Shown here one piece after another: positions 16,622-27,187 of a DNA stretch of 54,494 nucleotides. Origin of the DNA: Oscillospiraceae bacterium (lineage in GTDB: Bacteria; Bacillota; Clostridia; Oscillospirales; Acutalibacteraceae). The stretch covers positions 1 through 54,494 of the forward strand of contig SVPE01000013.1 of assembly GCA_015066015.1 (NCBI GenBank). The letters run 5' to 3'. Both the position numbers and the translations under genes were made by a program. Numbering within the stretch: the first letter of the stretch is position 1; each line of letters starts with the position of its first letter. Below the pieces are notes generated by a model. It did no database searches, had not been told where the DNA came from, and saw only the letters and a program-made list of their open reading frames with translations.

Positions 16622-17914
16622 TCAGATATATTCCTGAAGAACGCCGATGAGCTGTGTGGGATTACCGTCAACAACAAGATAACGGTTGGGGAAGCCGGAG
16701 ATAATACTGTTGAATTCCTCTTCGGAGATTTTTACTCCGTTGTTGAAGCAGCCTTCGTTTTCGGTTTTTCCGTTGTTGCTGACAAGGGTGTCGGTTACAG
16801 AAGTTTCGTAATGGTCAAAGTACACTGTGGTGTAGCTGCTTCCGCCTGTGCTTGCTGAGGGGAAGATAACAATCTGACTTGCCGTACTGTAATATACAGG
16901 TAAATTGTATCCCTTGCCCTTAGGTTGACTGAACAGTTCATAAATACCGTATTGATCGTTATAGGTCAATACTGAAGCGTTTCCGTTATAGTCAGCAATA
17001 ATGAGGTCTAAAAGTCCGTCATCGTTTATATCGGCAGCATCACATTTATTGAAAGCCCCGTTGTTACTTCTTATAAAGCTGATGTATTTGTTATAGGCTC
17101 TTGCTTCAAGAGTCTCAGATCTGGATGTTGTTGTGGGTCTGTATCCGGGGGAAGTAACGGATGTGGTACTGTATTTTTCTGTGGTGTATCTCTCTGTAGT
17201 GTATCTTTGTGTGGTGTGAACTGCAGTCGGAGCTGTGGTTGTGGTGGTATGTTCAATCGGAGGCGGCAGAGTGACTGCCGGCTGAGTCGTTGTGTGTTCA
17301 ACCGTCTGAGCAGTTGTAGAAGAAGTGTCGGGTTTTGTTGTATTTGTTTCGCCGTTATCCTTGTCATCCTTTTTGTTTTCAGGTGAAATTCTGCTGTAAG
17401 ACGCAGTGATAAGACTTTTTGCCGTGAAGTCTCCGAATGTGAGCTCACTGTCAAGCTCCTGAACAGTCATATTCTCTTTGTCAACTTCAGCAGTCTCAAC
17501 TGAATATGCTCCTTTGAACAGCTTGACAAAGAAGAAGGCTATTTTACCGAAAAAGCCTACATCCTGTTTGTCGGGATTAAGAATAACCTTATAGCTGACG
17601 CTGATTTCTTCTCCCGGGTCAACCTGCTCTGCAGTGTACAAAACAGTACTTTCTTTTTTCTTGACGGGAATAAGCTCATCAAATACTGCCTGAACAGTTA
17701 AATCATAAACAGGTGATTTGGTACTGTTGGAGAATCTGACGGTGATAGTTTTTGTTGAAAAGGTTTTATTTTCTCCGTCGTAATGTGCATCAAAGCTGAT
17801 TGCGTTTTTCGTTTCATCCTGTTTTTCGTCGTTTTCTGCAAAGGCAAAGGTAACTGATGAAAAAATAAAAATCAACGCAAGAAAAACAGAGACTGATTTT
17901 TTTAATAAAGTCAT
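16622..17914 (-). CDS. Exported protein with Thr-rich linker and Ca-binding-type loop (430 aa)
   Basis: The ATG at 17914 follows GGAGG and a TTGACA-17-TACTAT promoter, so the longer frame to 18100 is rejected. Signal peptide ~1-27 (ends TFAFA). Residues ~30-170 form a beta-rich domain resembling BslA/CARDB-like adhesion folds (weak). A mucin-like linker (~195-280) is almost only Thr, Pro, Ser, Val and His, including repeated RYTTERYTTEKYSTT. The C-terminal region holds CDAADINDDGLLDLIIADYNG, a D-x-N-D-D-G-x-x-D loop like VCBS/FG-GAP or dockerin calcium sites. Only one such loop is present, so it is not a full dockerin. Likely secreted or surface associated; function unknown. Confidence 0.72.
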   Translation of the reverse strand: MTLLKKSVSVFLALIFIFSSVTFAFAENDEKQDETKNAISFDAHYDGENKTFSTKTITVRFSNSTKSPVYDLTVQAVFDELIPVKKKESTVLYTAEQVDPGEEISVSYKVILNPDKQDVGFFGKIAFFFVKLFKGAYSVETAEVDKENMTVQELDSELTFGDFTAKSLITASYSRISPENKKDDKDNGETNTTKPDTSSTTAQTVEHTTTQPAVTLPPPIEHTTTTTAPTAVHTTQRYTTERYTTEKYSTTSVTSPGYRPTTTSRSETLEARAYNKYISFIRSNNGAFNKCDAADINDDGLLDLIIADYNGNASVLTYNDQYGIYELFSQPKGKGYNLPVYYSTASQIVIFPSASTGGSSYTTVYFDHYETSVTDTLVSNNGKTENEGCFNNGVKISEEEFNSIISGFPNRYLVVDGNPTQLIGVLQEYI

Positions 17915-17944
17915 ATTATTGTCCTCCGAGTCAGTTATGGATAG

Positions 17945-17973
17945 ATAGTAACATTTAAGTGTATAGTTGTCAA
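17945..17973 (-). promoter_or_regulatory. Promoter of the Thr-rich exported protein
   Basis: Reading the minus strand: -35 TTGACA (17968-17973), 17-bp spacer, -10 TACTAT (17945-17950). Confidence 0.8.
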
Positions 17974-18019
17974 TAAATAAAAAGATTTTGTAAAGAAAAA
18001 AGGGAAACAGCACAAAGTG

Positions 18020-18047
18020 TTGATTTTTTCTGAAAATCAAATATAAT
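18020..18047 (+). promoter_or_regulatory. Promoter of the EIIC-like gene
   Basis: -35 TTGATT (18020-18025), 16-bp spacer, -10 TATAAT (18042-18047), divergent from the minus-strand promoter at 17945. Confidence 0.7.
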
Positions 18048-18077
18048 GAAATTACAACAGGTTGGAGGGGGATAGAA

Positions 18078-19523
18078 ATGAAGAAATTATATCTTGACAC
18101 AAAGGAAAAAATTTATCGGGCAACCTCAATAATTTTTATTGTGCAGCTTTTCGGTGCTCTGGGCGCAGGCTTCTTTTTTGTAATACAGAATCTGTTTCAG
18201 ACTTACCACATTTTCGGGCTCACGGGTGCGGAAAATGAACCCACGCTCTGGTTTATACTTTTCTGGGCTACGGACTTCTTTTTCGTTGCTCTTGCGGTTA
18301 TAGTTTCCTATCTTATTGCAGGGCTTCCCGGTATAGCGCCGTCGCTGGCACTTTCTGTTTATTTTTGTCACTTCACCGAAGCTTCGGAAAGTGCTGAAAA
18401 TATGTATAGATGCTTTTTTGCAACACCGGCAAATTACACTCAGGCGACATCTATAGGCTACATGGGATATCTAATTATGGCGGTTATGCTTGCACTTTTA
18501 ATCAAGCTGCTTTATGCCGGCTGGGCTGAAGCGAAAAAGCCCATAGGCAGAGGCTTTGACAACCTGATTTTAAAGCTCAGAAAAAAGATTAAAGCAATTC
18601 CCGATACAATAAAGGGTATTGATATTGTTGACGGAGCAGACCTTATCGTGCTTGTGCTTATAATTCCCGTTGCCTCTTGTGCAACAACCTTCATGCTTAT
18701 CAAATACGGAATTGAAGAGCCTTTTGCCGCACTTGCCCAAAGCCTCGGAAACACACTTACAGGTCTTGCGCAAAACAATGTAATTCTTGCTGCACTTGTT
18801 ATGGGGCTTATGGTAGGCTTTGATCTTATCGGTCCCGTTTCACTTTCTGCTTTTTCGGTTGCAGCTGCAGCATTCCTTGCAACAGGAAATGCTCAGCTTA
18901 TCACAATTTATTCCGTCTGCTTTATCACTGTAGGTTGGACTGCCTTTTTCGGAATTCTCAATTGTAAGATTTTCAAAAAGGGCGGAATAACAGACACAAA
19001 CGATTTCAATCTTGCATCATCGGGGCCCATCAATGCGTTTTTTGAAAACATAAAGCTCACTGTTGCACCGTCAATGCCCCTTGCAATGAGAAGCCCCTTT
19101 ACAATGATTCCGGGTTTTATGGCAGGCTCAGCAACAGGCGGCGTTGTTACGGCGGCTTTCGGTATAGTCAATACTGCTTATACCGATGGCTCACTGCCCA
19201 GATATGCGACGGGAAATTACACCTACGGCGCAGTTGATTATACATATGCAGAGCTTTTTGAAAACGGCGAAATCTTTATGAGCTTTACGCTCCCGCTTCG
19301 CTCAGGTGATTTTCTTACCTGCAGATTGCCGCTTTTCTTTATAATACTCATAAGTGCTTTTCTCGGCGGACTTGTTGTTATGGCACTCAGACAGGCGGAA
19401 TATCGCGTTCTTTCGAAAAAAGGCTGCTATTTTGAGCCTGACAGTGATATGGTGATTGAGCTTCGTGAGTATGCAAAAAAGCTTGCAGCAACTGTGAAAG
19501 ACAGTGTTAAGGAGGCAGAGTGA
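18078..19523 (+). CDS. Orphan PTS EIIC-like membrane protein (481 aa)
   Basis: ATG at 18078 after GGAGGGGG. About ten hydrophobic segments. The motif LMVGFDLIGPVSLSAF resembles the FD-x-x-GP-V signature of fructose-type EIIC domains, and GFMAGSATGGVV and PFTMIPGF also fit the EIIC fold. It has no EIIB (phospho-Cys) or EIIA (phospho-His) domain, and none is encoded nearby. A central hydrophilic segment lies at ~155-190. It may be a PTS channel that borrows soluble components from elsewhere or a transporter that no longer needs phosphorylation. The DUF1810 gene starts right at its stop codon. Confidence 0.75.
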   Translation: MKKLYLDTKEKIYRATSIIFIVQLFGALGAGFFFVIQNLFQTYHIFGLTGAENEPTLWFILFWATDFFFVALAVIVSYLIAGLPGIAPSLALSVYFCHFTEASESAENMYRCFFATPANYTQATSIGYMGYLIMAVMLALLIKLLYAGWAEAKKPIGRGFDNLILKLRKKIKAIPDTIKGIDIVDGADLIVLVLIIPVASCATTFMLIKYGIEEPFAALAQSLGNTLTGLAQNNVILAALVMGLMVGFDLIGPVSLSAFSVAAAAFLATGNAQLITIYSVCFITVGWTAFFGILNCKIFKKGGITDTNDFNLASSGPINAFFENIKLTVAPSMPLAMRSPFTMIPGFMAGSATGGVVTAAFGIVNTAYTDGSLPRYATGNYTYGAVDYTYAELFENGEIFMSFTLPLRSGDFLTCRLPLFFIILISAFLGGLVVMALRQAEYRVLSKKGCYFEPDSDMVIELREYAKKLAATVKDSVKEAE

Positions 19524-19973
19524 ATGAGCACTTCTGAAGGTGAAAAGAAATACGATATAGAAAGATTTTATTCCGCACATAAAGAGTTTTACTACATAGC
19601 ACTCAGAGAGATGAAAAACGGATACAAAATAAATCACTGGATCTGGTTTATTTTTCCGCAGCTGAGGATATTGGCTCACAGTGAAAAGGCAACATATTAC
19701 GGAATAGAAAATGCTGACGAGGCAAGACAGTATTATGAGGATCCCTATCTTGGAGAAAGCCTGAGAGAGATAACCGCTGCCCTTTTGTCCTGCAAATCGG
19801 ATGATCCCGTTCAGGTTATGGATTATCCTGACAATCTTAAGCTTCAGGCGTCGATGACTCTTTTTTACGAGGCAACGGGTGACAGTTTGTTTTCTGATGT
19901 GCTAAATAAATTTTACGACGGAAAAAGGGATGAAAGCACGCTTTCCTATCTGAATGCGTTAAAAGAAGACTGA
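19524..19973 (+). CDS. DUF1810 family protein
   Basis: 149 residues, ATG immediately following the EIIC TGA, with AAGGAGG in the end of the upstream gene, so the two are coupled. Matches the DUF1810 pattern: RFYSAHKEFYYIALREMKNG near the start, HWIWFIFPQL at ~37-46, YYGIENADEARQYYEDP, and a final region with MTLFYEATGD and a small-volume helical tail. Cytoplasmic; biochemical role is not established for the family. Its pairing with an EIIC gene is curious but may not be functional. Confidence 0.85.
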   Translation: MSTSEGEKKYDIERFYSAHKEFYYIALREMKNGYKINHWIWFIFPQLRILAHSEKATYYGIENADEARQYYEDPYLGESLREITAALLSCKSDDPVQVMDYPDNLKLQASMTLFYEATGDSLFSDVLNKFYDGKRDESTLSYLNALKED

Positions 19974-19979
19974 AAAAAT

Positions 19980-20004
19980 GAGGCACGGCTACTTGCCGTG
20001 CCTT
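19980..20004 (+). repeat. 25-nt direct repeat copy 1, hairpin-forming
   Basis: AGGCACGGC (19981-19989), loop TACTT, GCCGTGCCT (19995-20003). The identical 25-nt unit recurs at 20249-20273. It directly follows the DUF1810 gene and could serve as its terminator, though no T-run follows. A second hairpin (12 bp, 20006-20017 with 20023-20034) follows at once. Confidence 0.8.
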
Positions 20005-20036
20005 CAGCTTGTCGAAAAGTAATTTCGACAAGCTGT

Positions 20037-20248
20037 CGGACTGTTGAGAAAGGTGCAAGATGCCTTTTTCTTCGCCCCGAAGGCGTACAGTGGTACTCCG
20101 AGAGGGCGAAAAAATGGCAAAACAATGCAAAAATGGTCGGGATTCGATGTCCTGACCATTTTTCTTTGTAGTTTTGTTTTTAATTTTTTATCGACGTTCT
20201 TTAAGTGTTTCTGTGCATTGTTGTTCTTGTGACTTTATCGACAGTCTG
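20037..20248 (+). repeat. Three-way-junction palindromic element, copy 1
   Basis: P1: 20037-20044 with 20241-20248, reinforced by 20054-20060 with 20225-20231. P2: TGCC (20061-20064) with GGCA (20116-20119) and TTCGCCC (20071-20077) with GGGCGAA (20104-20110), capped by the conserved loop GAAGGCGTAC-AGT-GGTACTCCG (20079-20100). P3: AACAATGCA (20121-20129) with TGCATTGTT (20214-20222), enclosing hairpin P4 (20130-20138 with 20154-20162). The same plan occurs at 42465-42686 with different stem sequences but the same loop. It contains no credible coding sequence. Confidence 0.7.
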
Positions 20249-20273
20249 GAGGCACGGCTACTTGCCGTGCCTT
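20249..20273 (+). repeat. 25-nt direct repeat copy 2, hairpin-forming
   Basis: Identical to 19980-20004, and abuts the end of the three-way-junction element. Placed 30 bases after the end of the minus-strand gene at 20304, so it may also act as that gene's terminator. Confidence 0.8.
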
Positions 20274-20303
20274 GTTTTATATAGCTCTGAAAGACGAAGA
20301 GTA

Positions 20304-20912
20304 TCAGCTTTCGGTTTCCTTTGCGATTTCGGTTATGATTTTTACGCAGGTTTCACTTCCGAGGACGCTGCTGTCAAGAGCGATGTGGTAGTTTTCGGTT
20401 TTTCCCCATTCTCTGCCGGTGAAATATTTATAGTTTACGCTGCGCTTTGCATCTTTTTCCTCCAGTCGTTTCTGCGGACTTTTATCACGTACTCCGTAGA
20501 GGTCGACTATTCTTTTTGCTCTGTAGGCATCATCGGCGTGGATGAAAACATTAAGACAGTCCTTTCTGTCACGAAGAATGTAGTCAGCGCAACGGCCCAC
20601 GATAACACAGTTGCCTTTTTCAGCAAGCTCCGTTATTATACGGCTCTGAGTTGCCCAAAGATAATCAGCGGCATTCATATGTCTGCCGGTACTGTGAGGT
20701 GACGGATTACTTAAAGCATAGGAAAGTATACTTCTGCCCGGAGCGTATTCACCTGCGTCGGCAATATATGAGGGATCAAAGCCTGTTTCTTCGGCAACCT
20801 TGTTTGTAAGCTCGCTGTCATAATAGTCGTAGCCGAGTTCTTCCGCAATCCTTCTTGCGATGCTTCTTCCGCCTGAGCCGAACTGTCGGCTGACGGTGAT
20901 GATTTTCTTCAT
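20304..20912 (-). CDS. Cytidylate kinase-like family protein
   Basis: 202 residues. N-terminal P-loop-like motif ITVSRQFGSGGRSIARRIAE (~5-24), typical of the cytidylate-kinase-like (CK-like) family. NCVIVGRCADYIL and an Arg-rich lid (RLEEKDAKRSVNYKYFTGREWG) follow. True CMP kinase (Cmk) has a different core, so the nucleotide substrate is unknown. RBS AAAGGAGGTAATG precedes the ATG at 20912. Monocistronic on the minus strand, between the repeats and the CarD-like gene. Confidence 0.85.
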   Translation of the reverse strand: MKKIITVSRQFGSGGRSIARRIAEELGYDYYDSELTNKVAEETGFDPSYIADAGEYAPGRSILSYALSNPSPHSTGRHMNAADYLWATQSRIITELAEKGNCVIVGRCADYILRDRKDCLNVFIHADDAYRAKRIVDLYGVRDKSPQKRLEEKDAKRSVNYKYFTGREWGKTENYHIALDSSVLGSETCVKIITEIAKETES

Positions 20913-21046
20913 AACATTACCTCCTTTGTTGTTCTTACAGTTATATTATACAATTATGCATAATAAAATGGCAATATCCAAAATAAACAAAAGAAGTGTA
21001 CGGATTTGTAAAAGATGAGCACTGTCAAAGCATCAGGAATGGGTGT

Positions 21047-21559
21047 TCATTTGTTGAAAAGCTCACATATATAGTTGCTGACTTCCTCTTTGTTTAATCC
21101 GAGGCTGTAGGCGAATTCACTGTGGAGAAGCGTCTCTGCCTGGGTCAGGAAGATTTCATCGGTGGATGAAAGGGTCTTGTTCTGTGCGGAAAGCTCAAGG
21201 CGTCTCGTGTAAAGACAGCCGAGCAGAAGAATAAGCTCCTCGCTTATGCCACCGTAAATTATATGACGGAAAAGATCTGAGCGTTGCTGACGGTTTTCAG
21301 GCCAGTCGATATGACGGCTACGGGCACTCTCAATAAGAGCTTCAACATCGCATTTTGACATAGGCAGTCGCAAAGATTCGTCAGCTGAAGAAAAGGGTAC
21401 ATAATAGGTTGAATTTTTACTGTCGGCAGGAGAAAGAACATAATATTTTTCTTTTGGTCTGTCGTGTGAGAAGGATGTAAAGCTGATTTCTTTTATCTTA
21501 CATATACCGTAGATTCCGTAAACTACAGTATCGCCTCTGTTAAATTGCAATATACTCAC
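21047..21559 (-). CDS. CarD-like/TRCF-type RNA polymerase-interacting regulator
   Basis: 170 residues. The N-terminal ~60 residues form the CarD_TRCF (RID) domain with FNRGDTVVYGIYGICKIKEI, which in the family binds the beta subunit of RNA polymerase. The helical C-terminal part (~75-170) would contact promoter DNA. A GTG at 21559 gives the listed length. A TTG at 21550 sits better after GGTGAG and would remove three residues; the family usually starts right at the FxxGDxVVY segment. Acts in the cytoplasm to stabilise open promoter complexes. Confidence 0.85.
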   Translation of the reverse strand: MSILQFNRGDTVVYGIYGICKIKEISFTSFSHDRPKEKYYVLSPADSKNSTYYVPFSSADESLRLPMSKCDVEALIESARSRHIDWPENRQQRSDLFRHIIYGGISEELILLLGCLYTRRLELSAQNKTLSSTDEIFLTQAETLLHSEFAYSLGLNKEEVSNYICELFNK

Positions 21560-21796
21560 CGCCTTTTAACAATATTATATCAGAAAAATCTGAGCACTTC
21601 AAAGGACATAATCACCATACTTTTACTATAGGTCAGTTGTGCATGTTGCTATAAAGAAAAAGATCAATTTACGCAATAGTGTAGCGTAATGGAAGTAAAA
21701 ACAATCATATTTTTTCAAAAAAGGAAATTAGTGCAATGGGTAATCTGTATTATTATGTGCAAAACTCACAAATGTAAATTTTTTGATAAAAAAGCG

Positions 21797-21825
21797 TTGA
21801 CAAATGTGGAACTAAGTAGTAAAAT
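21797..21825 (+). promoter_or_regulatory. Near-consensus promoter of the twin small-peptide unit
   Basis: -35 TTGACA (21797-21802), exactly 17 bp, -10 TAAAAT (21820-21825). Transcription would begin near 21832; the leader carries a GGGGA/TCCCC hairpin (21841-21856). Upstream (21560-21796) I see no other gene. Confidence 0.85.
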
Positions 21826-21905
21826 AACGTTAGACAATTCGGGGATAGGTGTCCCCTTATGCAAGAAAATTATTAAAAAGTATTTTTTTCGAAAGGAGAT
21901 ACGCT

Positions 21906-22049
21906 ATGAACTGGGACGTATTGATGGAAGTATGGGAAAGCTTTATGACTTTTATGGATAGAGTTGTTCAGTGGCTTACTTGGTTATTCGACGGCAGAGC
22001 AAACGGCGAAACATGGCCTCCCGAAGATTACCCCGATATCGACGCGTAA
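21906..22049 (+). CDS. Small amphipathic peptide 1 (47 aa)
   Basis: ATG at 21906 after the strong site GAAAGGAGAT (21891-21900). The upstream in-frame ATG at 21849 lacks a ribosome binding site. The peptide begins MNWDVLMEVWESFMTFMD and continues with VVQWLTWLFDG, an amphipathic helix rich in Trp and Phe. A hydrophilic, Pro/Asp-rich acidic tail follows. No cleavable signal peptide, Cys pair or double-Gly leader is present. It shares the pattern D-x-x-V-x-x-L-x-x-x-F with the peptide encoded just downstream. Function unknown; membrane-active peptide, small regulator or secreted signal are all possible. Confidence 0.75.
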   Translation: MNWDVLMEVWESFMTFMDRVVQWLTWLFDGRANGETWPPEDYPDIDA

Positions 22050-22087
22050 AGAAAATAATTTGAGGAATAGCGAAAGGAGATTCAATT

Positions 22088-22183
22088 ATGGATTTTGATA
22101 TGTTAGAAGACCTCTACCTTGCACTCAGCCGTATTTTTGATGGTTTCGTAAAATTCCTTTACGAGATTTTCGGCGACAAATAA
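22088..22183 (+). CDS. Small amphipathic peptide 2 (31 aa)
   Basis: ATG at 22088 after GAAAGGAGA (22072-22080), a site almost identical to that of peptide 1. The 31-residue product contains LYLALSRIFDGFVKFLYEIF, an amphipathic helix with aromatic residues on one face and net negative charge overall, and ends GDK. It is probably a paralogue of peptide 1 without the acidic tail. It lies 38 bases downstream of it and just before a strong terminator, so both peptides are made from one ~400-nt mRNA. Too short for automatic gene calling. Confidence 0.72.
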   Translation: MDFDMLEDLYLALSRIFDGFVKFLYEIFGDK

Positions 22184-22197
22184 TTAATGCTAAAGAC

Positions 22198-22230
22198 AGA
22201 CCGCAGTTGATTCTGCGGTCTTGTTTTTTT
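22198..22230 (+). terminator. Terminator of the small-peptide unit
   Basis: AGACCGCAG (22198-22206) pairs with CTGCGGTCT (22213-22221), 6-base loop, then a T-rich run to 22230. Confidence 0.92.
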
Positions 22231-22247
22231 GCTGTCGGTTGCGGGTG

Positions 22248-22368
22248 GCGGGGAGGCGCCTCGGGCTTTTCCGCAGGAAAGCCCGAGGCGCATAGAAAAA
22301 ACTGTTCCGCCGCATCGGGAACAGTTTTTTCTATGCGAAAACGCGTATGGCGCGTTTCGCCTCCCCGC
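22248..22368 (+). repeat. Cloverleaf palindromic element, copy A
   Basis: Outer stem of 11 bp (22248-22258 with 22358-22368). Arm 1: 13 bp including one G-T (22259-22271 with 22276-22288), loop CGCA. Arm 2: a perfect 20 bp (22289-22308 with 22318-22337). Arm 3: 7 bp AAACGCG (22339-22345) with CGCGTTT (22351-22357). Almost every base is paired, giving a four-way junction. It lies between the peptide-unit terminator and the lacZ promoter. Same plan and orientation as the elements at 34809 and 38453. Confidence 0.85.
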
Positions 22369-22406
22369 GGTAGTTTAACCCTGATTGCAGGAAGAAAAAT
22401 TTTCTC

Positions 22407-22435
22407 TTGCCAATAGCGCAGAATAATGTTATAAT
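22407..22435 (+). promoter_or_regulatory. Promoter of lacZ
   Basis: -35 TTGCCA (22407-22412), 17-bp spacer, -10 TATAAT (22430-22435), transcription start near 22442, ribosome binding site AAGAAGGG before the ATG at 22472. No evident operator palindrome other than the cloverleaf just upstream. Confidence 0.85.
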
Positions 22436-22456
22436 AAATATGTATACAAATATTAA

Positions 22457-25606
<3,150 letters not shown>

Positions 25607-25619
25607 ATCAGACATCACA

Positions 25620-25653
25620 AAAACAAGCTTGCCTGGAGGCGGGCTTGTTTTTG
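25620..25653 (+). terminator. Terminator of lacZ
   Basis: A 15-bp stem with two T-G pairs (25620-25634 with 25639-25653) and loop TGGA; the 3' arm ends in five Ts. Confidence 0.92.
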
Positions 25654-25740
25654 TATAGAGAGGAAAAGTTAACAGCGAGAAATATAACAGCTAACATTAA
25701 ATTAAAGCAATCTATCGTAGCTGTTTAATTAAAGAGACTA

Positions 25741-25769
25741 TTGTCAAGGATGTTTTTTTGTGTTATACT
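25741..25769 (+). promoter_or_regulatory. Promoter of ktrBA
   Basis: -35 TTGTCA (25741-25746), 17-bp spacer, -10 TATACT (25764-25769). The leader is only ~23 nt, so there is no room for a c-di-AMP riboswitch. An inverted repeat AACAGCTA (25686-25693) with TAGCTGTT (25718-25725) lies upstream and may be an operator. Confidence 0.75.
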
Positions 25770-25798
25770 GAATCAACAACAAGTTAAAGAGGCTATAT

Positions 25799-27157
25799 AT
25801 GAAAAAAAAGAAAATTACTGTTTCAAAAACATGGATTATTATGGTTAGTTTTCTTGCTGTGATTGTAGTCGGAAGTCTTCTTCTGTATATGCCGATAAGT
25901 ACGGCAGACGGAAAAGGCGTGTCCTATCTTGATGCATTTTTTACTGCAACAACGGCAACCTGTGTAACGGGGCTGGTGACTTTACCTACTGTTTCAACCT
26001 GGAGCTTTTTCGGTCAGGCTGTGCTTCTTGTGCTTATTCAGATTGGCGGCCTGGGCGTTATAACGGTTATAAGTGGATTTATGATTGTTATGCATAAAAA
26101 AATAGGCTTTTCAAACCGACTTCTGATTCAGGATGCATTCAACCTCAACAGTTTATCCGGTATAATCGTTTTTGTAAGAAAAGTTATAACGGGCACTTTT
26201 GTTGTTGAAGGCGTGGGAGCTGTTTTGTATATGACAGTTTTTGTGCCTGAGTTCGGTGCAAAAGGAATATGGATTTCAATTTTTAATTCTGTTTCAGCTT
26301 TTTGTAATGCCGGCATTGATATCATAGCAGAAAACAGCCTTTGCAATTATATGACAAATCCTGTTATCAATTTTACTACTATTCTTCTTATTGTTCTCGG
26401 CGGTCTGGGTTATATTGTATGGTGGGACCTTATAAGAGTATCAGCACAAATTAAAAAGTACGGGCTGAAGTCATTCAGAAGGCTTACTCTTCACAGTAAA
26501 ATTGCAATTTCAGCTACATTTATTTTCATCTTCACCGGAGCAATTCTGATTTTTATATTTGAGGCAAATAATCCTCTTACCGTTGGTGAGAATACATTTT
26601 TTGAAAAAATACAGTTTTCATTCTTTCAGTCGGTTACTACCAGAACAGCCGGTTTTGCGACAGTGCCTCAGGAAAATCTTACAAACGGGGCGTCTCTTGT
26701 AAGTCTTATATTAATGTTTATCGGCGGTTCACCTGTTGGTACTGCAGGCGGAATAAAAACTGTCACGGTGGTAATACTTTTTGCTGCTACTATGAGTACA
26801 ATAAGAAATCAGAATGAAACAGAAATTTTCAACAGAACTCTTCCTAAAAAGGCTGTAAATAAGGCTGTTGCTGTATGCGGAATGTCATTTATTATTATGG
26901 TTTCTTCAACGCTTCTGTTGTCTTTGGTATGTGATGCTTCGTTTATTGATATAATTTATGAAACAGTTAGTGCAACGGCAACAGTCGGACTTACACGAAA
27001 CCTCACAGCCGGTCTTGATTCATGGGGAAAGATGATTATAATCTGTACGATGTATCTTGGTAGAGTTGGGCCTATATCTCTTGCATTTGCTTTCGGTACA
27101 AGAAAAGAAAACAGAAATATAATAAAAAATCCTGTTGAGGAAATCAATATAGGTTGA
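25799..27157 (+). CDS. ktrB: K+ uptake channel-like subunit, KtrB type
   Basis: 452 residues with four M1-P-M2 repeats of the SKT (Trk/Ktr/HKT) superfamily. The pore loops carry single glycines in TTATCVTGLVTLPT, AFCNAGID, VTTRTAGFATVP and TATVGLTRNLT. The intramembrane gating region GGSPVGTAGGIKTVT is in the third repeat. This size and the partner gene point to KtrB rather than TrkH. It conducts K+ (often Na+-dependent) into the cell. The RCK regulator gene follows after 30 bases. Confidence 0.93.
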   Translation: MKKKKITVSKTWIIMVSFLAVIVVGSLLLYMPISTADGKGVSYLDAFFTATTATCVTGLVTLPTVSTWSFFGQAVLLVLIQIGGLGVITVISGFMIVMHKKIGFSNRLLIQDAFNLNSLSGIIVFVRKVITGTFVVEGVGAVLYMTVFVPEFGAKGIWISIFNSVSAFCNAGIDIIAENSLCNYMTNPVINFTTILLIVLGGLGYIVWWDLIRVSAQIKKYGLKSFRRLTLHSKIAISATFIFIFTGAILIFIFEANNPLTVGENTFFEKIQFSFFQSVTTRTAGFATVPQENLTNGASLVSLILMFIGGSPVGTAGGIKTVTVVILFAATMSTIRNQNETEIFNRTLPKKAVNKAVAVCGMSFIIMVSSTLLLSLVCDASFIDIIYETVSATATVGLTRNLTAGLDSWGKMIIICTMYLGRVGPISLAFAFGTRKENRNIIKNPVEEINIG

Positions 27158-27187
27158 TGCTGTAATTTTAAAAGGAGATTGAATTTT

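Noticed and set aside
16750..18100. Full dockerin in the Thr-rich exported protein
   Set aside because: Only one calcium-type loop is present; dockerins have two duplicated loops and helices.
20130..20163. tRNA-like hairpin with GATTCGATGTCC
   Set aside because: Only one arm resembles a T-arm; there is no acceptor stem, anticodon arm or D-arm. It is P4 of the three-way-junction element.
21689..21961. 90-codon frame upstream of the small peptides
   Set aside because: It lacks a ribosome binding site, starts before the strong promoter at 21797-21825, and overlaps the well-supported 47-aa gene in another frame.
25654..25798. c-di-AMP (ydaO-type) riboswitch before ktrB
   Set aside because: The promoter at 25741-25769 leaves a leader of only ~23 nt, and no ydaO core sequences are present.
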